NCBI RefSeq assembly: GCF_028858725.1
Contig: NC_084760.1
Coordinates: 62,625,867 to 62,689,866, forward strand
Length of the DNA: 64,000 nt
Origin: Colius striatus
Lineage: Eukaryota > Chordata > Aves > Coliiformes > Coliidae
Direction of reading: 5' to 3'
Positions 37,237-50,790 of the stretch are shown here, piece by piece (position 1 is the stretch's first letter; the number at the start of each line of letters is the position of its first letter). A program made the translations under genes and the position numbers. The notes under the pieces were generated by a model. The model was not told where the DNA came from and ran no database searches. It saw only the letters and a list, made by a program, of their open reading frames with translations.

Positions 37237-40200
37237 TCTTTTGACATTCTTACATTTGCACTTAATTAGAGGTTTCCTACTTTCTTCATTTCTTCTTCAA
37301 GCCCCAATATCACTGGAAAAAACAAATGCTCTTTTTAAACTATCCCTGCAAGCAGTCACAGCACCTGATAATTATGTCTGCAGTGAAGCTTAGCAAATTT
37401 GAAGTGCTTGCAACAATAGACTGATGTTGGCAATAAGAAATCAGAGTTCCTGCAGAAAGGTGAAAGGTTCTCTTGCTTCCACTGACAAAACACAGGAGTA
37501 TTTCTGAATTATAGACAGTAGAATACTTCTGTCAGTATAAATCTCAGCTTACATTATGAAATGTTGGCTCTACAGGTTTATTACTGAAATGGGATTCAGA
37601 AAAAGACAGACTTGGAACATAGACAGAAGCATTGTGTGCCTTGCTTTCCTCTGAGTAACACCTGAAATGACCTCCCTGAATAATAACTCAGAAATAAAAG
37701 GGAGCTCAGACATGAGCATTGGTTCTGGTCTCAGTAATTCTCAGAGAAGCTCCTTATTAATTCATTGTTACTATTCTGTCTGGCACCAGAAAACAGTGCT
37801 CAGGACCTTGAAATGCATTCTTGAAACATCAGTGTGGGCAGGATCTTTCCTTGGTGGGACTGCCCAAGACATGCCATAGAGCACCAACACCAGCAATGCA
37901 AAGCAGAGGCAAAGCCTTGCAGCCTGGCAGTAGGAAGAATTTATTTTACCCTTGGCGTTTACCAGAAAGAGCAATGATCTAATTTAGCCGTGCTACTGCC
38001 CCCTCGCCGGTAGCCTATCCACCTCAGAGGTCTGTGTTTATTTTTACAACGTACCTATGACCTGGCAGGATCCAACCCACTTGTAACCTGACGATCTAAT
38101 GGTGTTGGGGGAAACACCACCCACCGTGTGTTTTGCACACTACCAGCAACTGCTTGAAACTTGCTCTCTCTCCTTCCCACACACTCCCACCTCACCCAGG
38201 CTGCTGTCACCGGAAGGGCTGCAGCAGAGGGGTCTTCCCTTCCCGCACAAGACCATCACCACCAAACATGAGTCACAGGCAGGGAAGGGCTGATGAAACA
38301 AAACAAGAGTCGGAGGGTGAAGTCTAAAAGGGTGCGGGTCGTGCCTGAAGCGCAGGACACTGTGTGCAGCTTCAGCAAACAGGAAGCAGAAGGACGTCAG
38401 CAGTCGCACGCCTGTGAGAGCAATGTGTGTGAGATCAGCCTCCGACATCAGCCGCAGTGAGCCAAATGAACCCTCTGGCACAGCTGGCAATCACCTAAAT
38501 CACACCTGTTTGCCAAACCAAATAGGGAATGACCAAAAAAAAAGAGAAAAATCTCTTTTCTCTGTAGAGCTGACATCTCTATCAGCAGCATTACATGCCC
38601 TTAAAGGTAAAAAACGCTTTTAGGTGACACAGTAGAGCTGTGCAGAAAACAATTACACTTCAGAAATCACTGAGCTTTGGTCAAATGGTAGAAAAGGTAG
38701 AAAGCAAATAAGCAAATCAACTGAGTTGTAAAACACTGTTCATTTAAAAATTACTCATTATGTGTCCAGCTGGATTCAGTTGACACATGACAACAGGGCT
38801 GATGACTTTCTTGGTGGAAATTATCCACTTGTCTGGTGTGGCCAGTCTTATGGTAAAAAGTTACCAGGATAGTCTGGTAACATCTTCATTTCAGCTAATA
38901 TCAAAATATCAGTTTCAAACTAAATTGGTTATTGCTGGGAAATGCAGAATAACAGTGGCTTTCCCTAGTCGTGTAGCTAAAAAGCACTTTCGGTAAAGCA
39001 GCAGTCAGTTCTTGTGAAATTGCCACACACTTGGTGCATGAGAACTAGATGTATTAAGGAGTATTGGTAAATGTGCGGTATGAATGATTCAAGTGGTTTT
39101 CCTCGTTTTTTTCTTCCATTATGTAACTACAAAAATTTGGCTAACACAAAATACTTGATCAAGAATTGATTCATATATAAGATACACATGTATTTGAAGT
39201 TGATACTTGAGGGCAGAATTTTGCTGAGTAAGGAGAAGGTAAAGTTGCCTCCTTTGAAAGAGAAAATTAATACAGGAATTGCTTCATGGGTAGTGGCTGC
39301 TGATTATGATCCACAGCACCAAAAATGGTGGGCACATCCACACTGACACAAGCCAGTCCAGCCTGGTGGCATCTTTACCAGGATGAGAAGACCTGTGCCA
39401 TTAATTTATATCCAATCTGATAATAAATTAATTTTCAATGTGGGGCCCATAGTACCTGTTGGTACTAAAACAGCATAGCTGTGCTATTGAATTTGATTGA
39501 GTTGTTCTGATTTATCGAGGATCCAGTTCTTTGCTTAACTGTCTGGTTGATACAAGTTAAATGAAAGATAAGTCTATAGGACAGGAAGGGGTATAGGACT
39601 CGAGCTGATGTTCTCTGAAGGCTTTCATAGGTGAAACCTCATTTGTATTTGTTTCTGCTGAAAGTTGAGTCCAAAAAAGTTTTCTTGGCATCACTGTGAC
39701 AGGAATGTGACTTCCCAGGTTGCCTGGTGCCATTCGCCATCTTGCTGTGCTGCTTTTGCCATGTCCCAAACCCTGCCTGATGTCAGCACTCCATTGTGAT
39801 GTCCCAGCCACACATGGAGTACCCAGCATGCCACCACCCGGCCTGGTGGAAACCACCGACAGCCATCAAGAATTACTCGTTTGGCACACAAGCAAAATGA
39901 GAAATATGTCAGGTGTCTGTGGTGCTCATCACCCAGGGCATGGCAAAAGGATGCTCAGAGATCGGTGGGTGAGGACAAGGTCACCAAATGGGACCATTGC
40001 CCTCCTGCCACCCACAGAGTGATGTAGTTGCCCACATACTCTCTAGTGCACCTCCGTCATGATGGCCTTCAGCTTCACTGCCAACACATTAAATGCTAAA
40101 GCGAAGCAGTGACAAGGCATGCAGTTCTGCTGATCAAACCAATCACTGCTAGGGATAACGTGCACCACTGATGTGGGGTTTAAGGCTTAATGCTGTCACT

Positions 40201-41240
40201 GGTCCTAATGGCAGATCAAGAGCACAAGGCCACCTGACACATCCGGCCTGCAGTGATGGGTTCTCTAGGTTGTGTTTTCACTATAAAGATGGAAAACAAA
40301 GTCCGAAACTAGGTATTGGCACTATTAATACCTAATTCCACCACATTTCTTTAATGGCAGAAAGAATCCTTGACTTCTACCCTACAAAGCGGAAGTGTTT
40401 GCTGCCAACTCCTACTGCTTGACTCCAATGGCAGAGTGCACAAGTTAGGGAGCTGCAAGGTAAACCTGAGGAGATACCTCTGCTCAGATAAAGCTAAGGA
40501 GACACCGGACCAAATTGTCAAAAGCAAGTGTGAAACCCTTATTGCACGTCTTTAAGAAGAGGTAATAGAAGCATCTGCCAGGATCAGCTGAGGTGTTCAG
40601 GATCCGGCCTCAGGGAAGGGTTAGCACAGATGACCTCCAAGTTCAGGGCTACTTACCTTGTCCCTCTCACAACCTAAATACTCATCCAATCTGCTACTGC
40701 AAAAAAAGTAGTGTAGCCTCTGCTCATGCTGCAAAGTGTCAAAAGCTCAATTTTAAAAATCATGAGAAAGATAGTAACTATGCAGCAACACAGTTTCTCT
40801 AACATCTTTCAGAGGTAAAGGATTGGCAATGACTCAGAGAAAATGCTGCCTCCTGAATTATTGCTTCCACTGCTGCCACGCTACTGTCTGCAGCACCAGG
40901 GAAGTTCCTTTGCCATGTCTCACCCTCCAGCAGGATCCAGAGCATTTCATCTGCTGATATCTGTCCATATGACAACCTAAGGACATTGGCAGCTAGGGAC
41001 AGTCAATTTGGCCAGGTTTATTTCTGAGTAGCAAGTATTTTGTTTATTTGTTAAGGAACATAATTCTCCAGCATGCCAAAAAGCACTTTCAGTTCTCTAG
41101 AGAATGGTCACTTCTCTCAGACATCAGCCACATGGATAAAAGCGGTTCCTTCCTCAAGAAGAATTACCAAAGTAAAGTGAGGGTATTTAGGCAACTCAGA
41201 CCATCTCTCTCCTTACCTGAAAAAGTTAATAGCTGTCACT
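37237..41240. other. Unique non-coding stretch
   Basis: Four kb without a recognised gene or repeat family. There is a moderately GC-rich part at about 39650-40260 with overlapping open frames on both strands (99-100 codons, 39557-39856 minus and 39720-40022 plus), but no known motif. Short A runs occur at 38535. Confidence 0.5.
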
Positions 41241-42356
41241 ATCACAGGATCACAGAATTGGTAGGGAGTGGAAGAGACTTCTAAAGATCGTCTAGTCCAA
41301 TCCCCCTGCTAAAGCAGGTTCACCTCGATCAGGTCACACAGGAACATGTCCAGGTGGGTTTGAAAATCTCCAGAGAGGGAGACTCCACACCCTCTCTGGG
41401 CAGCCTGTGCCTCACCCTCACAGGAAAGAAGATTTTCCACATGTTCAAGCAGAACTCCTTGTGTTCCAGCTTATGCCCGATTCTATGATTCTATCATTCT
41501 ACATCTTGTCCTGTCACTGGGCAGAAAAAAAGTCATTACATAAAAAAAAGTCTTGCCTCATCCTCTTGACACACACTGTTTATATTTACTTAACCTACAT
41601 ATTTATATGTGTTGAAAAGATCCTCCCTTCGTCTTCTCCAGGCTAAACAGCCCCAGGTCTCCCAGCCTTTCCTCATATGAAAGATGTTCCAGTCCCCTGA
41701 TCATCTTGGTGGCCCTGCGCTGGACTCTCTCCAGAAGTTCTCCATCACTCTTGAAATAAGGAGCCCAGAACTGGACACAGGACTCCAGATGAGGCCTCAC
41801 CAGGGCAGAATAGAGGGGGGAGCAGAACTTCCCTCAACCTGCTGGCCACACTCTTCTTGACGCATCCCAGGATGCCATTGGTCTTCTTGGCCATGAGGGC
41901 ACGCACGTTGCTGGCCCATGGTTAGTTTATTTATCAACCAGAACTTCCAGGACTTCTCTCTCTGCAGAGCTGCTCTCCAGCAAGTCAACCCCCAGCCTGT
42001 ACTGGTGCATGGGGTTTTTCTTCCTATGGTTCATGACTCCATGAACTGTTGAACCTCATGAGGTTCCTCTCTGCCCAACAATCAAGCTGGTCAAGATCCC
42101 ACTGAATGGCAGCACAGCCTTCTGGGGAATCAGCCAGTCTTCCCAGTTTGGTGTCATCAGCCAAATTGCTGAGGGTACACACTATACCCTCATCCAGGTC
42201 ACTGATGAAGATGTTGAACAAGACTGGCCCCAGAATCGATCCCTGTGGAACTCCACTGACCACAGGCCTCCAACTCGACTCTTTGCTGTTGATCACCACA
42301 CTCTGGGCTCTGTCATTCAGCCAGTTCTTGATCCACCTCAACCATCCACTCATGCA
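41241..42356 (-). mobile_element. CR1 LINE, about 1.1 kb, minus strand
   Basis: Minus-strand CR1 with its 3' end at the left ('cacaggatcacagaattggt' is a decayed octamer tail) and ORF2 to the right up to about 42356, where it is 5' truncated inside the RT palm. Motifs read on the minus strand: [43 protein letters not shown], then frameshifts, then [11 protein letters not shown] and [18 protein letters not shown]. The 3' UTR contains an odd 24-base insertion at 41479-41502 made of CR1 octamers in the opposite direction. Its 3' UTR differs from the young group, so it is of another, older source. Confidence 0.94.
42024..42356 (-). pseudogene. CR1 ORF2 RT palm remnant with LADD motif
   Basis: The minus-strand frame keeps the RT segment from [11 protein letters not shown] through [21 protein letters not shown] to the catalytic LADD and on to ERNLMRFN, after which a frameshift and stop follow. 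Motif A and everything before it are gone by 5' truncation. L instead of F or Y in the xADD motif is shared with the 50445 copy, so it is a family trait, not damage. Confidence 0.9.
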
Positions 42357-45300
42357 CAGTAGCACACCACAGGCTGTGGCTGGACAGCACTGTGTCCTGC
42401 TCTCACAATTCCTCTCCCTTGTGCATCATTTTCATCCACATTGCTCAACAGACTTCACAAAGGAGAGCATCATCCTTATTCACATTGGACGGATGAGGAA
42501 ATAGAGAGATACCATAGTGGAAGCAAGAATACAACCCAGATCTTATACACCAAGTGCTGGCTAGTCGGCATGGCCATGTCACAATGATAAAAAACTGTCC
42601 CTTTGGTTAGTGAAGGGATTGAACTGAGGAAACTGTCCCCAGAGCTCAAGGAAAAGACTATAGTACTTGCCTGGAAGCATTAGCTCCTGCAGCAACACCC
42701 TCCTGGGGCTTTGTGTCTCCTTTGAGCAGAGATACCTCAGACAAAGGTAGCTCATTCAAATGCAAAATGCATCCTCTGGAGGTATAAACTTCAGCCTGCT
42801 TTGATGATGAGAGGTGAAAGGACCATTTTCTGTCCTGATAATCTCCTTAGGACTATTAGATGCTAGCCTATACAACACCAGAGCCACAAGTTTGTCTCTC
42901 TGACAGCCATGGGGATAGGCACAGTGCCAGACAGCACAGTTTTAAGGCAAGCTCACATGCACACCAAGACACTTGCTCCACTGCAGACTGTCTCACAAAG
43001 TCCAGTGGAAAATAACACAAACATTTTCTATTCTTTCTGCCAAGAGATAGTCGGGGGACTAGGGCAGAGAGCTTTGTACCAACACGTGTTTTTCTGGGAA
43101 TGCTGTTTTCTGCAGTGGCTTTTAATTCACCTGAACTGCCTCACATCCATAAGCCTCCTTTTTACCATGAGGGCAGGAGAAGACAGCCTGCAAACTTTGT
43201 CCATCTCTCACCATTCTTTCTACTTTACCCTCTGATGGTATCAATATCTTTGCACTGACTAGAGCCTCAGTCCTTGAACAGGTGATTAGCATCGCACAGG
43301 TCACAAAGAAAGTATACATACACATCCCAAGTCCAAAGCAGAAGAGTCTGGAGATAAAATTAAGCTGCCATTGATATATATGTGAAGAGCAGTTAGAAAG
43401 CATCCTTGATCTCTGGGAGTACCCTGGAATCTTTTCTAATAATGGGAATTGTGTACACAGATGTTTCAAATAGCCACTCAAATACTAGTTTTCTGGCCAC
43501 AATCGAAGAAATTGCCTTCATTTGAAAACTGTCATGTTCCTCTAGGGTGACTGCGTTACTTTGCCTTTCAATGTTCTATTTTTGTTTCAAAGTTCTTCTG
43601 AAGCTTTTCTTAGAAAAGATGTTATCCTCAGTCAAAACCAGATCGGATGGAAACCATGGAACAACACCCTGGGAGACCTGAAAGTCCCCTCACCATTAGA
43701 TTTCTCTGTGGTGCTGCCTGCAGTTTACATACTGTGCCTTTATAACCACAATCACCTTTTGGTAGGGACCGAGGGGGTCAATTTCCAATTGAAAAGTTTT
43801 TCCCTGGGACATTCTCACAAAAGTTTACCTTGTGTGTAACTGCAATTTGCATATGAAAGTTTGTACAGTTTAAAAGGCTTTCCCTCCCCACTTGCTAAGC
43901 AGAGAGCTAGTGGCTTCCTGTTAAGGAAATACTTAGTCTGCTCTTGCCTTTGTTAGTCAAGACTGGTATTCCCCTCCATTAAAGAAAAAAAAAAAAAAGC
44001 TATTGCTTAAAAGAAAGCCGTCAAGTGATGCTAAATTAGCCTATACCTATATAAATGTGCGTGGGTGCATCCTCCCACATCTGGTACAAGAAGTGGGCTG
44101 AGACGTCTGAGATGACTGACCACTACACTCACCACTTCCAGAGGCCATCTTTTTCTAAGAATATAGTGCTTTTTCATTCCCACCGGGGCTTTTCATTCCC
44201 ACATGTATGTATCTTTAGCACACAGTTTTACTCCAGACCAGCACAGCACGGATGGGCCTTTCCACTGAACACATAGCAGAAGTCAGAAGTACAACATACC
44301 AGTGACTTAAATCTGACAACTCTTGAAGCAACTATGGCAGCAAGTGAACCAGATAAATCTCCTTGCAGTGATACTGATCGTGTAACCAACACAAAGAAAA
44401 TGGGTTCAATGTCAACATTTGTCCCTAAGCAACAACTGACCTGTTGTGGTCACTCATAGGTATGAAGCAGATGATTTGTTATTTGCAGAGAAAGTCATAA
44501 ACAAATTTTCATGCTAACATGCTGTGGAAATGGAGACAGTAGGACAGGATAAAAGTGTTTTGACCTTCTTTCTTAGATCATCACCTTCTAGTTAACTCTT
44601 ACTTCCGTAAACATGCACATGCTAAGAGAAAAGCACTGTTGCTTAAAGCCATAATGGCAGCAGCTTTGCAATCTAGAGAGTATTACCATGATGCAGCATC
44701 ACCAACCTGAGTTACTGTGCAACTTTTGAAGCCACTTCAGCAGGACATGAAAGAAGCAAACTCTCCCTCGTTGATAAAATAATGACAGGAGAATCATCCA
44801 TGTTCTTCCTCCAGTCATGGCAGTCTTGTGTCAAAGGCAATCCTTGCTTTTTCAGACTTGTGTTTGAAAACCATAAGGCATAGTGCTTCACCAACCCAGA
44901 AGTAATGCTTGCCAGCATGCACCCAGAAGCATGCCTCTTTCTTCGTGGAGTAAACTATTCAGAAGTGATTGTTCACCTCACTTGCCTCCATTTATGGTGT
45001 TTTTCTGAGAGGTATTTGGACTAGATTCTTTCACAGTGCTAGATGACTGCTCTTCCTTGATTTTTTTTTTTTGGGGGGGGGATTTCAGCACACAAGAAAT
45101 AAGACACTCAAAGTAAGCATTAATCTTTGAAAATCTATTTAAAAAATATTTACTAGTTATATTTAAAAGCATGCTTCTATATACCTTCCTAAGGAGAGTA
45201 TCGCTATTTTTGTGTATGCCTCATTCAGTTAAAACATAGTTGTACAAAGGAGTTTATTACCTGTTTTGGCCTTTTTTTATTTTCTTGAAAGTGAGTGCAG

Positions 45301-46421
45301 CTTTATGACACGTAACTGACACGTAACTGGTTTGTGGATACAGTCCCTACTTAGAAGAGCTACACCTCCTCCACTTTTTAGTTTTTCAGCAGGATAATAT
45401 TTCACTCTAGGTGTGTTTAAGAGACTGCATATGTTAGTAAAGAGACTGTATCCAATGACTACAGACATGGTTCATTTTTCATCTGTGCAGAGATGGATAA
45501 TGTTAGGGGATAGTTCCACAAAGACAGCACACCCAGCAGTATATTCCACTGCTGTATTTATACAAAATCTTGTATAACACATGTTACTTTATTTAGTGAA
45601 TCCTCCCCCCACCCCTCCCCTGACACCTGACTAGGCAGGGGTTCCATCCTTATCTGTCTCTGATCCTTCTTCAAGAATTCAGTTGTTAACAAACCATGTA
45701 AAGTAACAGGCCCGGCTCATCAAGGTGTTGATGATGGTCAAAGTACAGTCCTTACAGTGAGTGGACCCACCCTGTCAAGTTGTTGATAATGATTTCTCAG
45801 GTAGAGAAACCTCTTACTGTTCCTTTAAAAGAATAGTATGTCTGTCTTGAGCCCATGTTTATTTCAATCAATACTATTTTAATCTTAGTTCTAAATACAT
45901 AGTTCCTATGCCTAGTATACACTATTTTAATCTGTCTCTTATTATATTTTATCTGGTTAGAGAATGGTTAAAAAATAGCTATATGATTTTAGAACTTATG
46001 CCAGATTTGTTACAGAAATACTTAAGACTTGTGTGTCTTTCTTTCTTTAGTCAGTACAAATATGCTGATAAAAGAGGTGATTTTCTGCATACATAGTGCT
46101 GGTAACATTTCTGACACATAGCTATAGTAAATACTTTTTATTAATTACCAGCTCTTGAACTGGAGCAAGTTACATTGGTATGAAACAATACTGTGGTTAT
46201 ATTTATTTATAAATATATTTGTGTTTGTTTATGTTCTAATACAGACACGCTGCCCAATGAATATTTTAGCATGAGACAATGCACTTATTTGCCATGAACC
46301 TGCATCCAGGAAGACCAGTATGGAGAGTGATATTTGTGTGTGATTATTATAAATCAAGGTTCACGAAGACAAAGAAGTCTGTCAAGCTGTAATATATTGT
46401 CCAAATTTGCCTCTTTACCAT
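42357..46421. other. Unique non-coding stretch with small simple repeats
   Basis: No gene recognised. It holds A14 at 43985-43998, a perfect 11-bp tandem duplication (gacacgtaact twice) at 45307-45328, a T-run with adjoining G8 at about 45061-45080 and a C-rich run at 45602-45620. Open frames reach 119 codons (minus, 43122-43481) without motif. From 45.8 kb on it is very AT-rich. Confidence 0.5.
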
Positions 46422-47085
46422 GTTCACAGAGTCACAAAGTCACTGAGATAGGAAGGCACCTCTGAAGATCATCCAATGGAGGTCGCTCAGTTCAGAGGAA
46501 GGTCTGCTTGAGCAGTACTGTGTTCAGCTGAGGTTTTAACATCTCTGAAGGTGGAGACTATGCAGCTTCTCTGGGTAACATCTTCCAGCATTTGACCACC
46601 CTGACAGTAAAAAGGTTTTTCTTATGTTTAAGTGGAGTTTCACTTGATTCAGTTTATGCCAATTGTCTCTCATCCTGTCACTAGGCACCACTGATCACCG
46701 AGGCTGACTCCCTCTTCTTTTCTTCCTTCCATTTGGGTATTTGTATACATTGATGAAATCCCCCTGAGCCGTCTCTTTTCTAGGCTGAGTAGCCCCAGCT
46801 CTACCAGCCTCTCCTTGTCTGACAGGTGCTCCAGCTCCTTCATCATCTTTGTGGCCTTTCACTGGTCTTGCCCTAGCAAGTCCTAGTCTCACTCATACTG
46901 AGAAGCCCAGAATTGGACTCGGAACTCCAGGTATGGCTCTCCAGTGCTGAGCAGAGAAGAAGGATGACCTCCCTCCACCTCCTGGTGACAGCAGTCCAAG
47001 ATGCTATTGTCCGGCTTTGCCATGAGGACACCGTGGTGCCAGCTCATATTAGAAATATTCTTCACTTTTCAGAGCAGATAAGATT
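46422..47085 (-). mobile_element. Old CR1 LINE fragment, minus strand
   Basis: Diverged minus-strand CR1. Visible segments, left to right: 'tcacagagtcacaaagtcac' (decayed tail), 'ggtggagactatgcagcttc', 'ttatgtttaagtggagtttc', 'gtctctcatcctgtcactag', 'tccttgtctgacaggtgctc', 'catcatctttgtggcctttc' and 'gagaagcccagaattggact', each in the order expected for a reversed CR1. Frames are thoroughly broken; no product. Confidence 0.88.
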
Positions 47086-50000
47086 TCTTCTGAAGGTGTG
47101 ACCTGGACTTCCAAATCATTTAGCTATCTTCCAGTCTTTTTTCCCCAAAGAAGGTACTGCATGGTTGAACTTGTGACCCATTTACCTAAGCAGTAGGAGA
47201 TTTACACGTTCTTCAACAAACCAATCACCTACAGCCTCAAAGTGTCATAGGCCAAGAGGGGCAATCATATTGTTTTCCTCATTTAGAAAAATGCCTATAA
47301 AAAAACCAAGCTGATCTTCTTTTGGCACAAAATTTTGTGTTCTTTAAATCTGCAAGTGAAAGCTGTTTTCTCCAACCTGGAAATATGCCTCTTCTTTCTG
47401 TTATTTCAAATTGGAAGAAGGGCTCCTACACACCATTTTTTGTCTGGTTTCCAACTATGTCAGCTGCTTAGACGATATATGAACTCTACCTACAATGAAC
47501 TGCCTCTCCACTATTTTCACTGTTCTTTAAAAAATAGAGCAGAAGCTTCAAGGCCTACATTTGCATGTTTGCATGCATCAGGCCACTATGAAAACCAGGT
47601 ATGTTCTTCCAGATAATAATCCAGATGTTTAAATGTACTGGATTAGAGACTACCCCCTGAAGAATTCAGACCAGCAGTCCTTCTGATGAATCCTTCTCCA
47701 AAAAAATCTTGCAGCAGGAAAAGAGATATGCCAGAAAGATCATCTTCCATAAGTTTAACAAGATAGATAAACTAGAATATTCCTGACAACGTCTGGCATA
47801 CAGTAGGGTCATTAATAGGTTCCTTAATAGATTGAAATTAATCTTAGAGCTTAAGACCTTCTTGAACTGTATTACTGTTTCTGTGTGCTCCTCCAGATCT
47901 CAAAGTACTTCTCAGGAGCAGCTCATACCCATTGCCCCCTCCATGCCACAGGTCCCAGACATGATTGCCAGGGCTAGCTGCAAGCAAATTCTAATACCTC
48001 ACAACAGCAAATACAGCAAAGAAATTAATGTCTAAACAAGATATATGCTAAGATTGTGGAGAAGGACAATGATAGCATTTTCTGCTCACAGCTAGTAGTA
48101 AACATTTCCCCAGAGTTGATGTCAGGCCCACAATTTCAGAGCTGCATCAGCAGGTAAAAATCAGTGCAATCCAGCACAATCCCTTTATTTAATGACTGCT
48201 TTCTTAGGTTTGTCTTGAAAAGGTTGAAGACACTTTTATATTCCCCTTTTACTTATTACTTCCCTGGTGTACTTAAAGAAAGCTCCAGCCCTAGTTTGAA
48301 GCCACACTGTTAAATATTACAGGAAGTTGCAAAAAGAAAGGGAGACAGGACATTGCCCTTCCTGTGGTGAATACAAACTGTGTGAAAGAGAAAACTCATG
48401 TCTGACACCAAGAGAAGCCACTACTGAAGACAGTAAGCAGGCAAATTGTGTGTCCTGAGTTTTAAAACATTACTAATAAATGTTCCATGTAGTGTCAGAC
48501 TCATTTCTCTCATCTACAGCCTGTAATGACATTTGGAATAAATTTCACTCTAATCTTATTTTCACAGTGGAGGAGAAAACACAGTTGTTGGTTCTTTTTC
48601 TTTTCTCAGAAATTAAATGATTCTGTACCCAAAAGAGTGACTAGAGTAAGAACCTATATTTGGTTTGGGGCTTTTATTTTTTCCTTCACTGGCTTTTTGA
48701 TGATCAGTGACCTACATTGTAGAGGATTTCTCTTTCTCCCTCTGCTCCTGACTGGCCTTACAGATTCCCATGACTCACAGAATTTTTTAAAAAACAAACC
48801 ACCAAATGTGTGTTTTTAGCTGTATCAGTTACAGTTTCATTATCAGTTATTAAAGGGGATTCCACATACCCTCAGTGCAACGGAAAGAAGTACTCCTTTG
48901 TTAATTAAGGTACAGGTGAACACCAGTTCTAGGAAACTGCCTTTAATTCCAAAGCCAGACCCCCCCATCTGTGTCTCTGGTTTTGAGCTCTTGATACCAG
49001 AAGCTCTTTTGATTCGTTCAATTGAGACCCATTCAGACTTCAAAGATTTTTGTAAAATCAAGATTAATTAAGATTCCTTCAATATCAGGCCTGGATTTCT
49101 CCTCTTAACATGCTCAATGTTCCCAAATAATTATTTACCCCAGACCTGACCCTGGTTATGTTAAACGGCAAGACAATCACCAGACTCCCAGGTAAACTCT
49201 GTTTATGTATGCAGTGCTTCTAACCCAATGTGACTGAAGCAAAAATGTACGCTCTTTGATCTTCAGGGGAAAGAGCAAGATGCAGGTATCTGAGGTTTGT
49301 TCCCAGCTTTTCAGTGATAATTTCAAATCTTAATATGATATATCTGTAAAATGGTTGCAATACTTGTCGGCTTTTCTAAAATTCTGTTCCTATGAATGCA
49401 AATGTATTAATTAAATTTACTGAATTAATAACAGTATTATTCACCAACACAGTATACTACACTATGACCATGCAAGCCTCATTTAACTTGCATTGTAGAC
49501 AGAGAGAAATGGCCAAACAGCTCACTAACACGTGTTTCTGTTACACACAAAACCAATCACTCAGGGTAGGAAATCCCAGAATTTAAGTTACTTTTGCAGC
49601 TCTGTTTTAGTTGCTCCATGTCTTAGGAGAGAGTCTTTTCATGATCTCATCATAACTTTCCCCCCTCCATGGCTCTCTTTGCACATCCAGGCTGCAAGGT
49701 TAGTCACTCGGTAAGCAAATCTTTGGGCTTTTGTGTCCTCCCCTTTGCTCAGCACCCAGCCTCACACTTTATCTACTACTCAAAAACATCTCTGAAAGAA
49801 AATTACTCAAACACTCTTGCTTTTGCCTCATCACTAAAGCATCTGAGCGCCTTTGAATGTTAGCTAATCTTTGTTCGTAAGCCCTGCAATATGAGGGGGT
49901 GGTACAATCCACATTTTAAACATAGAGAACTGAAGCATAGGTGATTAAGGTCAAAAGTTTCCATTACTTCTGTGTACTCCCTAGGACTTGATTTCTCAGT

Positions 50001-50444
50001 TTAATACTCTGTCTCCAAAGCACAGTATGCATTACCTCAGCTACAGCTGTGAGAACTCAGCACTCCCCCACATCTGACCCAAAATCTCCACCCACACATA
50101 ATGCATAATATAAGGAGTACCCAGTCAGTAATCACCTCTGGCAAGTTAAGTTTCAAAAATTTACCCAGCACCACACAGAAATTTTGTGGCAAGGAAGAGG
50201 ATAAAGCACAGTTTCCTGGGCCAGCATGTGACCTCCTTCACCACGTGTCTGTGCTTTCTCTCCCTGAAATCCCTTCCTGCAGCTTGAGAATGAGATAGTC
50301 AACAAGGTAGAGGTCTTGGATACATGGGGTATGGCCTCTTCACTCTGCTTCAGATGCCTGAGTCCCCCAGTACAAATATCTTACATACTGTGAAGGAGAT
50401 GGATGTTCTCATGTAACTTTAGTGTTCTTTAATCTCAAGGGGAG
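47086..50444. other. Unique non-coding stretch
   Basis: No gene or interspersed repeat recognised. Open frames stay below 100 codons (plus, 48526-48819, 97) and have no motif. Largely AT-rich. Confidence 0.5.
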
Positions 50445-50790
50445 CGGTAGAAAATGTGGGACAAAGGTAAAGGATGATCCCTGGTGTAGAAATGCCAAAA
50501 CACAAAGCCTCACCTCCATATCTGGAAAAGCGATGGAACAACTCATCCTGAATGTTATCACTGAACATATGAAGGATAAGATGGTTATCAGGGGGAGTCA
50601 ACATGGATTCATCAAGGGGAAATCCTGTTTGACTAACCTGATAGCCTTCTATAAGTGCATAACCGGCTGGCTAGATGAGGGGAGAGCAGCGGATGTCATC
50701 TACCTTGACTTCAGCAAGGCTTTGACACTGTCTCCCACAACATCCTCATCAGAAAGCTCAAGCAGTGTGGCTTGGATGAGTGGACAGTGA
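50445..50790 (+). pseudogene. CR1 ORF2 RT, fingers and motif A (frame 1)
   Basis: The open frame that starts at 50422 carries the first RT motifs: SISGKAMEQLILNVIT, GSQHGFIKGKSCLTNLIAFY and motif A as VIYLDFSKA, with the catalytic aspartate at about frame residue 96. Right after it, near 50721-50723, one T is missing from the run in 'aaggctttgacactg'. The frame then runs into unrelated residues and stops at 50790. Comparison with the 30835 copy (DFTKVFDTV) shows the missing base. The first ~10 residues are flank. Confidence 0.9.

Noticed and set aside
45602..45620. C-rich run as a minus-strand G-quadruplex
   Set aside because: Only three tracts of four or more, so it does not reach the standard four-tract pattern without splitting one tract.
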